Assembly (NCBI GenBank): GCA_964344255.1 | Contig: CAYFMQ010000004.1 | Span: 62,001 to 126,000 of the forward strand | Reading direction: 5' to 3' | From: JAJFIE01 sp964344255 | GTDB lineage: Bacteria; Pseudomonadota; Alphaproteobacteria; Rhodospirillales; Casp-alpha2 | Length of the DNA stretch: 64,000 nt | Shown: in pieces, positions 8,355 through 16,970 of the stretch | How positions within the stretch are numbered: position 1 is the stretch's first letter | Layout of the letters: each line of letters begins with the position of its first letter | Program-made: the position numbers and the translations under genes | The notes under the pieces: model-generated | Told to the model about the DNA's origin: nothing | Database searches by the model: none | What the model saw: the letters and a program-made list of their open reading frames with translations, nothing else

Positions 8355-8429
8355 CATGCGATCATACCTATAGGAAGTTGCAATAGGGATCAACTGTTAA
8401 CTTTTTAACCGACCCCCGAAGAGGTCCGA

Positions 8430-9539
8430 TCAGGCTAGCTTGTCCAGCTCCATGATGATGGCTTCGCCCATGCCGGAAGTGGAGACCTTGGCCTTGCCGT
8501 CCTGCATGATGTCGCCGGTGCGGAGACCGCCGGCGAGCACGTTCTGGGCCGCCGTTTCGATCATGTCGGCGTCGTCGCCCATGTCGAAGGAATAGCGCAG
8601 GCACATGGCGAGCGAGAGGATGCAGGCGAGCGGATTGGCGATGCCTTGGCCGGCGATGTCGGGGGCGGAGCCGTGTACGGGCTCGTACAGCGCTTTCCTG
8701 CGGCCGCTTTCGTCCGCGGCTCCCAGCGACGCCGACGGCAGCATGCCCAGCGAACCGGTCAGCATGGCGGCGCAGTCGGACAGCACGTCGCCGAACAGGT
8801 TGTCGGTGACGATGACGTCGAACTGTTTCGGGTTGCGCACCAGCTGCATGGCGCAGTTGTCGGCGTACATGTTCTCGAGCGTAACGTCGGAATAATCCGC
8901 CGCGTGCAGCTTGCCCACGGTCTCGCGCCACAGCACGCCGGTTTCCATGACGTTGGCTTTTTCGACGGAATGAACCTTGTTGCCGCGCTTACGGGCAAGC
9001 TCGAAAGCGACGCGGGCGACGCGCTCGATTTCCGGCGTGGTGTAAAGCTGGGTGTCCACGGCGCGCTTGGTGCCGTCGGGCAGTTCGGTGATTTCCTTGG
9101 GCTCGCCGAAGTAGACGCCGCCGGTCAACTCGCGCACGATCAGCATATCGAGGCCGGCGACCAGATCGGTCTTGAGGCTGGACGCCTCCGCCAGGGCATC
9201 GAACACGATGGCCGGGCGCAGGTTGGCGTACAGCTCCATTTCCTTGCGCAGCGTCAACAGGCCCGCTTCCGGGCGGTGCTGGCGTTCTACGTTATCCCAC
9301 TTGGGCCCGCCCACGGCGCCCAGCAGCACGGCGTCCACGTTCATGGCCTTGTCCAGGTCGCCATCCGAGAGCGCCGTACCGTGCGCGTCATAAGCCGCGC
9401 CGCCGACCAGACCCTCATCCACATCGAAGCTGACGGAACGGTGCTTGGCCAGCCAGTCGATGATCCGGCGGACCTCGGTCATGACTTCGGGGCCAATGCC
9501 GTCACCGGCGAGAATGAGCAGTTTCTTGTTGGCGGACAT
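8430..9539 (-). CDS. leuB: 3-isopropylmalate dehydrogenase
   Basis: A 369-residue NAD-dependent beta-decarboxylating dehydrogenase, third step of leucine synthesis (3-isopropylmalate to 2-oxoisocaproate). The start MSANKKLLILAGDGIGPEV is the standard family opening with AAGGAA upstream. Substrate and metal signature blocks include VDAVLLGAVGGPKWD and NLFGDVLSDCAAMLTGS. The length is as usual. It is last in leuC-leuD-leuB, 40 bases after leuD. Confidence 0.95.
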   Translation of the reverse strand: MSANKKLLILAGDGIGPEVMTEVRRIIDWLAKHRSVSFDVDEGLVGGAAYDAHGTALSDGDLDKAMNVDAVLLGAVGGPKWDNVERQHRPEAGLLTLRKEMELYANLRPAIVFDALAEASSLKTDLVAGLDMLIVRELTGGVYFGEPKEITELPDGTKRAVDTQLYTTPEIERVARVAFELARKRGNKVHSVEKANVMETGVLWRETVGKLHAADYSDVTLENMYADNCAMQLVRNPKQFDVIVTDNLFGDVLSDCAAMLTGSLGMLPSASLGAADESGRRKALYEPVHGSAPDIAGQGIANPLACILSLAMCLRYSFDMGDDADMIETAAQNVLAGGLRTGDIMQDGKAKVSTSGMGEAIIMELDKLA

Positions 9540-9579
9540 GGTTTTTCCTTATTGTCTTGATTGTTGTTTTGTCAGGACT

Positions 9580-10191
9580 TCACGCATACAGCCACGGCTG
9601 GCTGAGCTTCTGGTTTTCTTCGTACGAAGCGATCTTGTCCTGGCGCTGCATGGTGAGGCCGATGTCGTCCAGGCCGTTCAGCAGGCAATGCTTGCGGAAG
9701 GGATCGACATCGAAGCTGATCTCACCGCCGTCCGGGCCCTTGATGGTCTGGTTTTCCAGATCGACGGTCAACGTCGCATTGGCGCCGCGCGAGGCGTCGT
9801 CCATCAGCTTGTCCACGTCTTCGGAGGGCAGCCTGATGGGCAGGATGCCGTTCTTGAAGCAGTTGTTGAAGAAGATATCGGCGAAGCTGGTGGAAATCAC
9901 GCAGCGGATGCCGAAGTCGGCCAACGCCCAGGGCGCGTGCTCGCGCGACGAACCGCAGCCGAAGTTGTCGCCCGATACCAGGATGGAGGCGTTGCGATAG
10001 GAGGCCTGGTTGAGCACGAAATCCCCGATCTCGTTCCCGGCATCGTCATAGCGCATCTCGAAGAACAGGTTCTTGCCCAATCCCGTGCGCTTGATGGTTT
10101 TAAGGAACTGCTTGGGGATGATCATGTCGGTGTCGATGTTGCGGATGTTCATGGCCGCGGCGACACCGGTGAGCGTGGTGAATTTTTCCAT
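9580..10191 (-). CDS. leuD: 3-isopropylmalate dehydratase, small subunit
   Basis: A 203-residue swivelling-domain subunit of isopropylmalate isomerase, partner of LeuC. The start MEKFTTLTGVAAAMN has GGGGAGAG upstream, and NIDTDMIIPKQFLKTI followed by GDNFGCGSSREHAPWAL are the family's substrate-binding blocks. It starts 14 bases after leuC, consistent with co-translation of the two subunits. Confidence 0.95.
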   Translation of the reverse strand: MEKFTTLTGVAAAMNIRNIDTDMIIPKQFLKTIKRTGLGKNLFFEMRYDDAGNEIGDFVLNQASYRNASILVSGDNFGCGSSREHAPWALADFGIRCVISTSFADIFFNNCFKNGILPIRLPSEDVDKLMDDASRGANATLTVDLENQTIKGPDGGEISFDVDPFRKHCLLNGLDDIGLTMQRQDKIASYEENQKLSQPWLYA

Positions 10192-10205
10192 CGGTCTCTC
10201 TCCCC

Positions 10206-11615
10206 TTAATCCAGTTTCCGAACGTCGGCCAGCTTGCCCGTAATAGCGGCGGCGGCGGCCATGGCGGGGCTGACCAGGTGGGTGCGTCCACCGCGGCCCT
10301 GACGGCCTTCGAAGTTACGGTTCGATGTGGACGCGCAGCGCTCGCCCGGTTCCAGCTTGTCGGCGTTCATGGCGAGGCACATGGAGCATCCCGGCTCGCG
10401 CCATTCAAACCCGGCCTCGGTGAAGATCGTATCCAAGCCTTCTTCCTCGGCCTGCTCCTTAACAAGCCCGGAGCCCGGCACCACCATGGCGTTGGTGACG
10501 TTATCGGCGACCTTGCGGCCCTTGGCGATACTGGCGGCTTCGCGTAGATCCTCGATCCGCCCGTTGGTGCAGGAGCCGATGAAGACGCGGTCGATGGTTA
10601 CGTCTTCCAGCGCCATGCCCGCTTCGAGGCCCATGTAATCGAGAGCGCGTTCGATGGAAGCACGCTTGTTTTCGTCCGCTTCGTCCGCCGGGTTGGGAAC
10701 GTTGCCGGTGATGGGCAGCACGTCTTCCGGACTGGTGCCCCAGGTGACCTGCGGCACGATGTCGGCGGCCTTGATGACGACTTCCTCGTCATAGCTCGCG
10801 CCTTCATCCGAGGGCAAGGTCTTCCAGTAGGCCACAGCCTGTTCCCAGGCGCCCGCTTTCGGGGACATGGGACGGCCTTTCAGGTATTCGAACGTCTTCT
10901 CGTCGGGCGCGATCAGGCCGGCGCGCGCGCCGCCTTCGATGGTCATGTTACAGACCGTCATACGACCTTCCATGGAGAGGTTCCTGATGGCGTCGCCCGC
11001 GTATTCGATGACGTAGCCTGTACCGCCGGCCGTGCCGATCTTGCCAATAATGGCGAGCACGATGTCCTTGGCGGTGATGCCGGGGGCGAGATCACCCTCC
11101 ACCGTGATCCGCATGTTCCTGGCAGGCTTCTGCAGCAGCGTCTGGGTCGCCAGCACATGTTCAACTTCCGATGTGCCGATACCGAAGGCCAGCGCGCCGA
11201 AAGCGCCGTGCGTTGCGGTGTGGCTGTCGCCGCAGACAATGGTCGTGCCGGGCTGGGTGAAGCCCTGTTCCGGGCCGACGATATGGACGATGCCCTGACG
11301 GATGTCATCCGTCTGGAAGTAGGGAACCCCGAAATCCGCGCAGTTCTTTTCCAGCGTCTCGACCTGGATGCGGCTTTCCTCGTCCGCGATGCCCTGGGAG
11401 CGATCAGTGGTGGGCACGTTATGGTCGGCGACGGCCAGGGTCGCTTCGGGACGGCGCACGGAACGGTCCGCCATGCGCAGGCCTTCAAAGGCCTGCGGGC
11501 TGGTGACCTCGTGTACCAGGTGCCGGTCGATGTAGAGGAGACAGGTGCCGTCCTCCTGGGTTTCGACAAGGTGGTTATCCCAGATCTTGTCGAACAGCGT
11601 GCGCGGTCCGGTCAT
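10206..11615 (-). CDS. leuC: 3-isopropylmalate dehydratase, large subunit
   Basis: A 469-residue aconitase-superfamily protein carrying the 4Fe-4S cluster that isomerises 2- to 3-isopropylmalate. The cluster cysteines are seen in FIGSCTNGR and in GCSMCLAMN; CGDSHTATHGAFGALAFG and TSNRNFEGRQG are further family blocks. The start MTGPRTLFDKIWDNH has AGGAG 9 bases upstream, inside the end of rplS; only 8 bases separate the two genes. Leucine synthesis is therefore tied to the ribosomal-protein operon. No leader peptide or attenuator is seen. Confidence 0.95.
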   Translation of the reverse strand: MTGPRTLFDKIWDNHLVETQEDGTCLLYIDRHLVHEVTSPQAFEGLRMADRSVRRPEATLAVADHNVPTTDRSQGIADEESRIQVETLEKNCADFGVPYFQTDDIRQGIVHIVGPEQGFTQPGTTIVCGDSHTATHGAFGALAFGIGTSEVEHVLATQTLLQKPARNMRITVEGDLAPGITAKDIVLAIIGKIGTAGGTGYVIEYAGDAIRNLSMEGRMTVCNMTIEGGARAGLIAPDEKTFEYLKGRPMSPKAGAWEQAVAYWKTLPSDEGASYDEEVVIKAADIVPQVTWGTSPEDVLPITGNVPNPADEADENKRASIERALDYMGLEAGMALEDVTIDRVFIGSCTNGRIEDLREAASIAKGRKVADNVTNAMVVPGSGLVKEQAEEEGLDTIFTEAGFEWREPGCSMCLAMNADKLEPGERCASTSNRNFEGRQGRGGRTHLVSPAMAAAAAITGKLADVRKLD

Positions 11616-11623
11616 TGAGAGGC

Positions 11624-12067
11624 TTACTCCTCGGCAGCGGCTTCGGGTGCGGCTTCGGGAGCGGCGGCTTCCGGTACAGCAGTTTCAACAGCCGCAGCCT
11701 TGGCGCCCATGTACTTCTTCTCGGCGATACGGGCAGCCTTACCGGTACGGCCACGCAGGTAGTACAGCTTGGCGCGGCGCACGTCGCCACGGCGGACGAC
11801 GTCGATCCCGGCGATGGAGGGGGAGTAGAGCGGGAATACACGCTCGACGCCTTCACCGTAGGACAGCTTGCGAACCGTAAAGGCGGAATTTAGCCCGGCG
11901 TTCTTGCGCGCAATGCAGACGCCTTCGAATGCCTGGATACGCTCACGCGTGCCTTCGACGACCTTCACGTTGACTTTCAGCGTGTCGCCCGGTGCGAATT
12001 CCGGTACATCCTTGCCTTCGGTCAGCTTTTCGACCTGCTCTTTTTCGATCTGTTCAATAATATTCAT
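11624..12067 (-). CDS. rplS: 50S ribosomal protein L19, with Ala/Pro/Glu tail
   Basis: A 147-residue L19, at the 30S-50S interface. The start MNIIEQIEKEQVEKL is the conserved opening with GGAAGAGA upstream; an in-frame upstream extension is not homologous. GDTLKVNVKVVEGTRERIQ and RSGDVRRAKLYYLRGR-like blocks (here GDVRRAKLYYLRGRTGKAAR) identify it. After the roughly 120-residue core comes a tail rich in Ala, Pro and Glu ending EAAAEE. S16 in the same operon has a longer tail of the same kind. Confidence 0.95.
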   Translation of the reverse strand: MNIIEQIEKEQVEKLTEGKDVPEFAPGDTLKVNVKVVEGTRERIQAFEGVCIARKNAGLNSAFTVRKLSYGEGVERVFPLYSPSIAGIDVVRRGDVRRAKLYYLRGRTGKAARIAEKKYMGAKAAAVETAVPEAAAPEAAPEAAAEE

Positions 12068-12148
12068 CTTTCTCTTCCTTCGCTCCAACCGGCGGATGCT
12101 CCACCGGCACATTGGTCTTTCAATCTTCCTTCAACAGCCTTTCGGCTG

Positions 12149-12889
12149 TCAGCTATCTTCACCTTTGTAAGCCCGCCACAAATCGGGGCGGCGCTCCTTG
12201 GTTATTTCCTCCGCCTTGCCGAGCCGCCATGACTCGATGTTGGCATGATGGCCGGAAAGCAAAACTTCCGGCACCTCCCGGCCGTTCCATGTCTGGGGCC
12301 GGGTGTAGTGGGGATACTCAAGCAGCCCCACCTCGAAACTTTCCTCCGCCAGTGATTCAGCGCTTCCCAGCACCCCGGGTAGCAGCCTGACACAGGCGTC
12401 CAACATGGCCATGGCGGCGATTTCACCGCCGGAAAGCACATAATCGCCGAGGCAGATTTCCTCGACATCATGGGCTTCCAGAACCCTTTCATCGACGCCT
12501 TCAAAGCGTCCGCAGAGCAGCGACAAACCCGGACCTTCGGCCAGCTTCCGGATCCTTTGCTGGGTCAACGGCCGCCCTCTCGGCGTCAGGTAAACCAGCG
12601 GCTGATCGCGGTCCGTTTCCGACTTCGCCCGCTTGATGGCCGCATCAACCACATCGGGACGCATGACCATGCCGGGGCCGCCACCAAAGGGCGTGTCGTC
12701 CACGGAGCGGTGTTTATCGCTTGCGAAGTCGCGAATGTCCACCGTTTGCAGCGACCAGATGTTCCGCTCCAGCGCCTGGCCCAGCAGAGAGACGCCCAGC
12801 GGTCCCGGAAACATTTCCGGAAAGATGGTCAGGACGGTTGCCTGCCACGCCGTTTCCGCCATTTCGTCCGTCTCAGCGCCATGCGCCAT
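12149..12889 (-). CDS. trmD: tRNA (guanine-N1-)-methyltransferase TrmD
   Basis: A 246-residue SPOUT methyltransferase that makes m1G37 in tRNAs for Leu, Pro and Arg. The chosen start MAHGAETDEM has AGAGG 9 bases upstream; MAETAWQATVLTIFPEMF nine residues later is an alternative. Trefoil-knot and SAM blocks are clear: GGGPGMVMRPDV, LCGRFEGVDERV, GDYVLSGGEIAAM and the tRNA-binding YTRPQTWNGREVPEVLLSGHH. Normal operon place between rimM and rplS. Confidence 0.95.
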   Translation of the reverse strand: MAHGAETDEMAETAWQATVLTIFPEMFPGPLGVSLLGQALERNIWSLQTVDIRDFASDKHRSVDDTPFGGGPGMVMRPDVVDAAIKRAKSETDRDQPLVYLTPRGRPLTQQRIRKLAEGPGLSLLCGRFEGVDERVLEAHDVEEICLGDYVLSGGEIAAMAMLDACVRLLPGVLGSAESLAEESFEVGLLEYPHYTRPQTWNGREVPEVLLSGHHANIESWRLGKAEEITKERRPDLWRAYKGEDS

Positions 12890-12917
12890 GCTGTCGTTCC
12901 TCTGCTTTCCTTCTCTC

Positions 12918-13475
12918 TCAATCTTCCGGCCCTGCCTCTTCAGGTTCTTCAACTTGAGGCGGCGGCGGTTCCAGCAATCCGTCCGGCGGGTCGATAACGA
13001 CCCTGCCTGCTTCTATGTCGACGACCGGTACGGCTTCCTTGGTGAACGGCACCATTACCGTATCGGTTTCCGTCTCCACTTCCAGGCTCCCGCCTGCGCC
13101 TGCTTCCAGAACCCAACGGATAACGCCCAATTCCTCGCCGTTAATCAGCTCCGCCTTCAATCCTATGAGGTCCGAATAATAGTATTCGTCCTCTTCCGTT
13201 TCGGGCAGGGCGTCCCGGGCCACAAACAGTTTAAGGCCCTTGACGGCGTCTGCCTGGGTGCGGTCGCCGATCCCGTCGAGCCGCACCAGAAGCTGTCCTT
13301 TGCCCTCGCCAGTGATCCGGCCGGTATAGCTGGCCTTGCCTGTTTCGTCGGTCAGTGGGCCATAGTCGAAAAGGGCTTCCGGGTCGGCGGTGAACGCCTT
13401 GACACGAATCTCGCCTTTAAGACCCCTGGCGCCGGTGACGACACCGACAAGAACGAGGGTTGAAAGATCAGGCAC
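12918..13475 (-). CDS. rimM: 16S rRNA processing protein RimM
   Basis: A 185-residue 30S maturation factor that binds S19 and helps form the 30S head. The N-terminal RimM domain has VLVGVVTGARGLKGEIRVK; the PRC-barrel half follows, with YYYSDLIGL and a C-terminal acidic proline-rich tail (PPDGLLEPPPPQVEEPEEAG), slightly longer than usual. It sits between rpsP and trmD as normal. Confidence 0.93.
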   Translation of the reverse strand: MPDLSTLVLVGVVTGARGLKGEIRVKAFTADPEALFDYGPLTDETGKASYTGRITGEGKGQLLVRLDGIGDRTQADAVKGLKLFVARDALPETEEDEYYYSDLIGLKAELINGEELGVIRWVLEAGAGGSLEVETETDTVMVPFTKEAVPVVDIEAGRVVIDPPDGLLEPPPPQVEEPEEAGPED

Positions 13476-13517
13476 CGGTCATGGCGGAAAAGACAGGGCG
13501 CTTGGAAGCAACCTGCC

Positions 13518-14051
13518 TTATTCCGCGGCCTTTCCTTCGTCACCCTCTTCAGCGGCAGCTTCCTCGGCCGGAGCTTCTTCAGCAGCAGCCTCTTCAGCTG
13601 GGGCTTCTTCTGCAGCGGCTTCCTCGGCCGGAGCCTCTTCAGCAGCGGCTTCTTCAGCCGGAGCTTCCTCGGCAGCGGCTTCCGCTTCGGCGGCGGCAGC
13701 TTCCTCGGCGGCCTTCTTGGCTTCCTCTGCGGCAGCCATCCGCTCCAGGGTCTTGGCCCTCGGCTTGGACTTCTTCGGCTGTTCGCGAATTTCCGGTTTT
13801 TCCATCATGCCGGCTTCGGCCAGGAAACGCTGTACGCGATCGGACGGCTTGGCGCCGACGCTCAGCCAATGTTTGATGCGGTCTTCCACCAGCTTGACGC
13901 GTTCCGGGTTGTCACGCTCCAGCATGGGATTGTAGGTGCCGAGGCGTTCAATGAAGCGGCCATCACGGGACTTCCGTGAATCAGCCACAACAATGCGGTA
14001 AAAAGGACGCTTTTTCGCTCCACCGCGGGATAGTCTGATTGCTAATGCCAT
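13518..14051 (-). CDS. rpsP: 30S ribosomal protein S16 with long repetitive acidic tail
   Basis: The first 82 or so residues are a normal S16 (MALAIRLSRGGAKKRPFYRI, ERLGTYNPM). It is then extended by about 95 residues: a lysine/arginine linker (EQPKKSKPRAKTLERM), an Ala/Glu helix and four copies of the decapeptide AAAEEAPAEE encoded by 30-bp repeats. The total of 177 residues is about twice the usual length. Tails on S16 are common in alphaproteobacteria; this one is at the long end and strongly acidic. Second gene of the ffh-to-leuB block. Confidence 0.93.
   Translation of the reverse strand: MALAIRLSRGGAKKRPFYRIVVADSRKSRDGRFIERLGTYNPMLERDNPERVKLVEDRIKHWLSVGAKPSDRVQRFLAEAGMMEKPEIREQPKKSKPRAKTLERMAAAEEAKKAAEEAAAAEAEAAAEEAPAEEAAAEEAPAEEAAAEEAPAEEAAAEEAPAEEAAAEEGDEGKAAE
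13561..13680. repeat. Four 30-bp tandem repeats inside rpsP
   Basis: Four contiguous 30-base units (13561, 13591, 13621, 13651) each encode AAAEEAPAEE in the S16 tail. Copies differ at several synonymous positions, so the tract is not freshly expanded, but unit number could vary between strains. Confidence 0.8.
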
Positions 14052-14149
14052 ACTTGGTATCTTCCTTTTGGTTCGTAACGTGTTGATATCTTTTTGGTTT
14101 GGTTAAACGTGTCTTGAATTCTTTTAGCGTCCGGGCAGCATGCCTTGTC

Positions 14150-15565
14150 TCATCTGCCAGGCAACATGCCTGGGGGCAGTCCACCGGGCGGCATACCGGG
14201 CATGCCGCCAAGCATGCCTTTCTTACCCATCTTGCCCATCTTCTTCATCATCTGGCTCATCTGCTTGAACTGCTTCAGCAGGCGGTTGACCTCCGGTACG
14301 GACGTGCCCGATCCGGCGGCGATGCGCTTGCGGCGTGAGCCGTTGATCAGTTTCGGATTCTTGCGCTCCTTGGGCGTCATGGAACGGATGATCGCTTCCT
14401 GGTGCGCGATGGCCTTGTCGTCGATGTTGGCCTGATCCATCTGTTTTTTCATCTTGCCGATGCCGGGGATCATGCCCATCAGGCCGTTGACGTCGCCGAT
14501 CTTGCGAAGCTGGCCTAATTGGTTCGCCATATCGTCCATGGTGAACTGGCCCTTCATCAGGCGCTTGGCCATTTCCTCGGCTTCTTCCTCATCGACGGCT
14601 TCACGCGCCTTTTCGACGAGACCAACAACGTCGCCCATGCCAAGGATAGAGCCGGCAATCCGTTTCGCATCGAAGGCGTCCAGAGCGTCCATCTGTTCGC
14701 CGGTACCCATCAGCTTGATGGGCTGGCCGGTTTCGGCACGCATGGAAAGCGCAGCGCCGCCTCGGGCATCGCCATCAACACGGGTCAGCACGATGCCGGT
14801 GATGCCGACTTTCTCGTTGAACTCACGGGCCACATTCACGGCGTCCTGACCGGTCATGGCGTCGGTGACCAGCAGCGTTTCAATGGGCGACGCGGCGTCA
14901 CGGACAGCCTGGACCTCGCTCATCAGTTCCAGATCGATATGCAGGCGTCCCGCGGTATCGAGCAGGACCACGTCGAAGCCTTCCAGGCGGCCGGTTTGCA
15001 TGGCGCGCTTGGCGATGGCGACGGGTTGTTCGCCGAGGACGGGGCTCAGGGTTTTAACGGCAGTCTGCTCACCGAGGACCGTTAGCTGCTGCTGGGCGGC
15101 CGGGCGGTATACGTCGAGCGAGGCCATCAGGACCTTTTTCTTGTCACGGTCGGTCAGGCGTTTGGCGATCTTCGCGGTGGTCGTGGTTTTACCGGAACCC
15201 TGCAGACCGACCATAAGGATGGAGACGGGCGGTGACCCGGCCAGGTTGAGACCTGTACCTTCCGGCGGCAGTTGCGGGGTATCGTCATCGCTGACTTCCT
15301 CGCCGCTCAACATGGCGACCAGGTGGTCATGAACGATCTTGACCACCATCTGGCCCGGCGTGACGCTGCGGATGACTTCCTCGCCGACGGCGCGTTCCTT
15401 CACCCCGTCGATGAAGTCCTTGACCACAGGCAGCGCAACGTCCGCCTCCAGCAAGGCGACGCGAATTTCACGCAGCGCTTCTTCGACATCCTTTTCGCTC
15501 AGCGCGCCGCGCTTCTTGAGCTTGTCGAATATGCCGCCAAGGCGTTCTGAAAGTCCGTCAAACAT
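14150..15565 (-). CDS. ffh: Signal recognition particle protein Ffh (SRP54)
   Basis: A 471-residue SRP GTPase that binds signal peptides and 4.5S RNA. The ATG at 15565 gives MFDGLSERLGGIFDKL, the conserved N-domain opening; a TTG seven codons earlier is less likely. G-domain motifs: GLQGSGKTTT (120-129), DTAGRLH, and TRVDGDARGGAAL. The methionine-rich M domain ends in a Gly/Met/Pro-rich tail (GMLGGMPGMPPGG), usual for the class. Its receptor FtsY is encoded 4 kb away on the other strand. First gene of the leftward block. Confidence 0.95.
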   Translation of the reverse strand: MFDGLSERLGGIFDKLKKRGALSEKDVEEALREIRVALLEADVALPVVKDFIDGVKERAVGEEVIRSVTPGQMVVKIVHDHLVAMLSGEEVSDDDTPQLPPEGTGLNLAGSPPVSILMVGLQGSGKTTTTAKIAKRLTDRDKKKVLMASLDVYRPAAQQQLTVLGEQTAVKTLSPVLGEQPVAIAKRAMQTGRLEGFDVVLLDTAGRLHIDLELMSEVQAVRDAASPIETLLVTDAMTGQDAVNVAREFNEKVGITGIVLTRVDGDARGGAALSMRAETGQPIKLMGTGEQMDALDAFDAKRIAGSILGMGDVVGLVEKAREAVDEEEAEEMAKRLMKGQFTMDDMANQLGQLRKIGDVNGLMGMIPGIGKMKKQMDQANIDDKAIAHQEAIIRSMTPKERKNPKLINGSRRKRIAAGSGTSVPEVNRLLKQFKQMSQMMKKMGKMGKKGMLGGMPGMPPGGLPPGMLPGR

Positions 15566-15603
15566 CCGTTCAAATCCATTAGTCAATCATGCAACGCAAA
15601 ACG

Positions 15604-15632
15604 CACCAGTGCGCGAAACTCGCGGACTGGTG
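15604..15632. other. Hairpin in the ffh 5' leader
   Basis: CACCAGT-g-CGCG-aaact-CGCG-g-ACTGGTG: an 11-bp stem with one G-G mismatch and a five-base loop, 39 bases upstream of the ffh start. It has no T-run, so is not an obvious terminator. It could be a leader structure controlling ffh. Confidence 0.4.
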
Positions 15633-15782
15633 TTGCCCCGTAAGGCATGCCGATCTGGCATTGCATTGAGCGGGGCGGAAACTAAGGGGCTACGGCAGTT
15701 AAGTCAAGTCCTCATGGCAATGAAGACGGGGTGGTTCTGATGAACCGTTCACCGGAATTTTCGGTGGTTGGCCTTGAAAAGA

Positions 15783-15812
15783 TTGCATATACAACTAATA
15801 AGAGTATATAAA
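15783..15812 (+). promoter_or_regulatory. Candidate promoter for the small gene at 15877
   Basis: TTGCAT is followed by TATATA after 16 bases or TATAAA after 18, in an AT-rich tract 65 bases before the start codon. Sequence match only. Confidence 0.4.
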
Positions 15813-15876
15813 ATATTAATTACTACCAATGTATGTGATTGTGGTTCTGACCTGCGACTAATCAGAGGCTTATAAA

Positions 15877-16131
15877 ATGAGGGAAAGTCGAATGAAACCG
15901 ATGTTTAGGACCGTCACAGTTCCGGATAAAATTCAGGAATTGGCGGAGACAACAGTTGATAATGGTGATTCTGGTGGTAATTCCGGGTTTCCGTTGCCGC
16001 CGGAAATGCAAAGCCGTCCTGATGCCGCCGAGATACGCCAGTTTCTCAGCAATTATCAAAAAATTCCCGACCCAGAAGGCCGCCGCATGATCATGAACGC
16101 CGTTTTGCAGGCGATTGAAGAAGACACCTGA
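15877..16131 (+). CDS. Small hypothetical protein (84 aa)
   Basis: Not recognised. Soluble, acidic, no signal peptide: begins MRESRMKPMFRTVTVPDKIQ, has a Gly/Ser/Asn-rich linker (NGDSGGNSG, 30-38) and a helical C-terminal half (AEIRQFLSNYQKIPDPEGRR). A second Met (MKPMF) could be the start. It follows a plausible promoter and lies 81 bases before the Fe-S protein gene in the same direction. A small inverted repeat (ACACCC-tatt-GGGTGT) starts exactly at its stop codon. Confidence 0.55.
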   Translation: MRESRMKPMFRTVTVPDKIQELAETTVDNGDSGGNSGFPLPPEMQSRPDAAEIRQFLSNYQKIPDPEGRRMIMNAVLQAIEEDT

Positions 16132-16212
16132 CACCCTATTGGGTGTTATCGCCACGTACCAATCTCCTCTTTGTATCTTGACTGATCCCCTGATCGCTTC
16201 CACAACCGTTTT

Positions 16213-16911
16213 ATGAGTACGGAACTGAAACTGATCTACTCGGTCGTGGAAGCGGCGGGCCTGAATGGCCGCGGAGCGTTTCATCCTTCAGCAGAGGATC
16301 AGGTCCCCGATTGCGGCTTTTCGGGCGGCGTCGGCACCGTCGTCATTGTCGGCAGTATCGGCCCCGGCATGTGGTCTCATTTCGAAGCCGGTCGGCAGGA
16401 AGAATCCGATCCCCTCGATCAATGGACCAGGCGGGTTCTGGCCGGGATTGTTTCGGATTTGCCGCCGGAGCTTGGCCCGGTCAGTTTTATCCATCCTTCC
16501 GACGGGCCGCCATATCACCCCTTCCAGCAATGGGCCATGCGGGCCGAAAGCCTGCATCAATCGCCCATCGGCCCACTGATCCATCCCGATCACGGGTTGT
16601 GGCACGCCTATCGCGGTGCGCTGATGTTTGAGCGGAAACTTGAAGCACCTGAACGAACCGAGCGACCCAATCCCTGCGACAGTTGCGAGGATAAACCTTG
16701 TCTTTCGACGTGTCCCGTGAACGCCTTCAAACCGGACACCTATGACGTCAGGGTATGCGCCGATTATCTGAAAACGCCTGAGGGTGATACCTGTCTCTCC
16801 GTGGGCTGTCTGGCCCGGCGCGCCTGTCCCGTGGGGCAAGATAAAGCGTATACGGAGGCCCAGACACGCTTTCACATGGGCCTGATCCGGGACAAGTACG
16901 GCTCTGTATAA
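16213..16911 (+). CDS. 4Fe-4S ferredoxin-type protein, QueG-like C-terminus
   Basis: A 232-residue protein with a variable N-terminal domain and a dicluster ferredoxin-like end. Cysteines: CDSCEDKPCLSTCP (C155, C158, C163, C167) and C182, then CLSVGCLARRACP (C194, C199, C205), enough for two 4Fe-4S clusters. The arrangement recalls the ferredoxin module of epoxyqueuosine reductase, but the protein is shorter than QueG and lacks a recognisable cobalamin-binding domain. It probably transfers electrons to an unknown partner. It lies just before dapF in the same direction, 59 bases apart. Confidence 0.7.
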   Translation: MSTELKLIYSVVEAAGLNGRGAFHPSAEDQVPDCGFSGGVGTVVIVGSIGPGMWSHFEAGRQEESDPLDQWTRRVLAGIVSDLPPELGPVSFIHPSDGPPYHPFQQWAMRAESLHQSPIGPLIHPDHGLWHAYRGALMFERKLEAPERTERPNPCDSCEDKPCLSTCPVNAFKPDTYDVRVCADYLKTPEGDTCLSVGCLARRACPVGQDKAYTEAQTRFHMGLIRDKYGSV

Positions 16912-16970
16912 GTAGTCCTGATACCTGTTTCGGGTGGACTTTCAGGTCATCCGGGACATATTGTCCCGCC

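Larger units (their letters stand above)
15566..15876. other. Divergent promoter region between ffh and the small gene at 15877
   Basis: A gene-free 311 bases. It holds a strong hairpin at 15604-15632 in the ffh leader and an AT-rich tract at 15780-15835 facing the rightward genes. No tRNA or small RNA was recognised. Confidence 0.5.

Noticed and set aside
8646..9560. 304-codon open frame antisense to leuB
   Set aside because: leuB is unmistakable on the other strand; the antisense reading lacks any motif.
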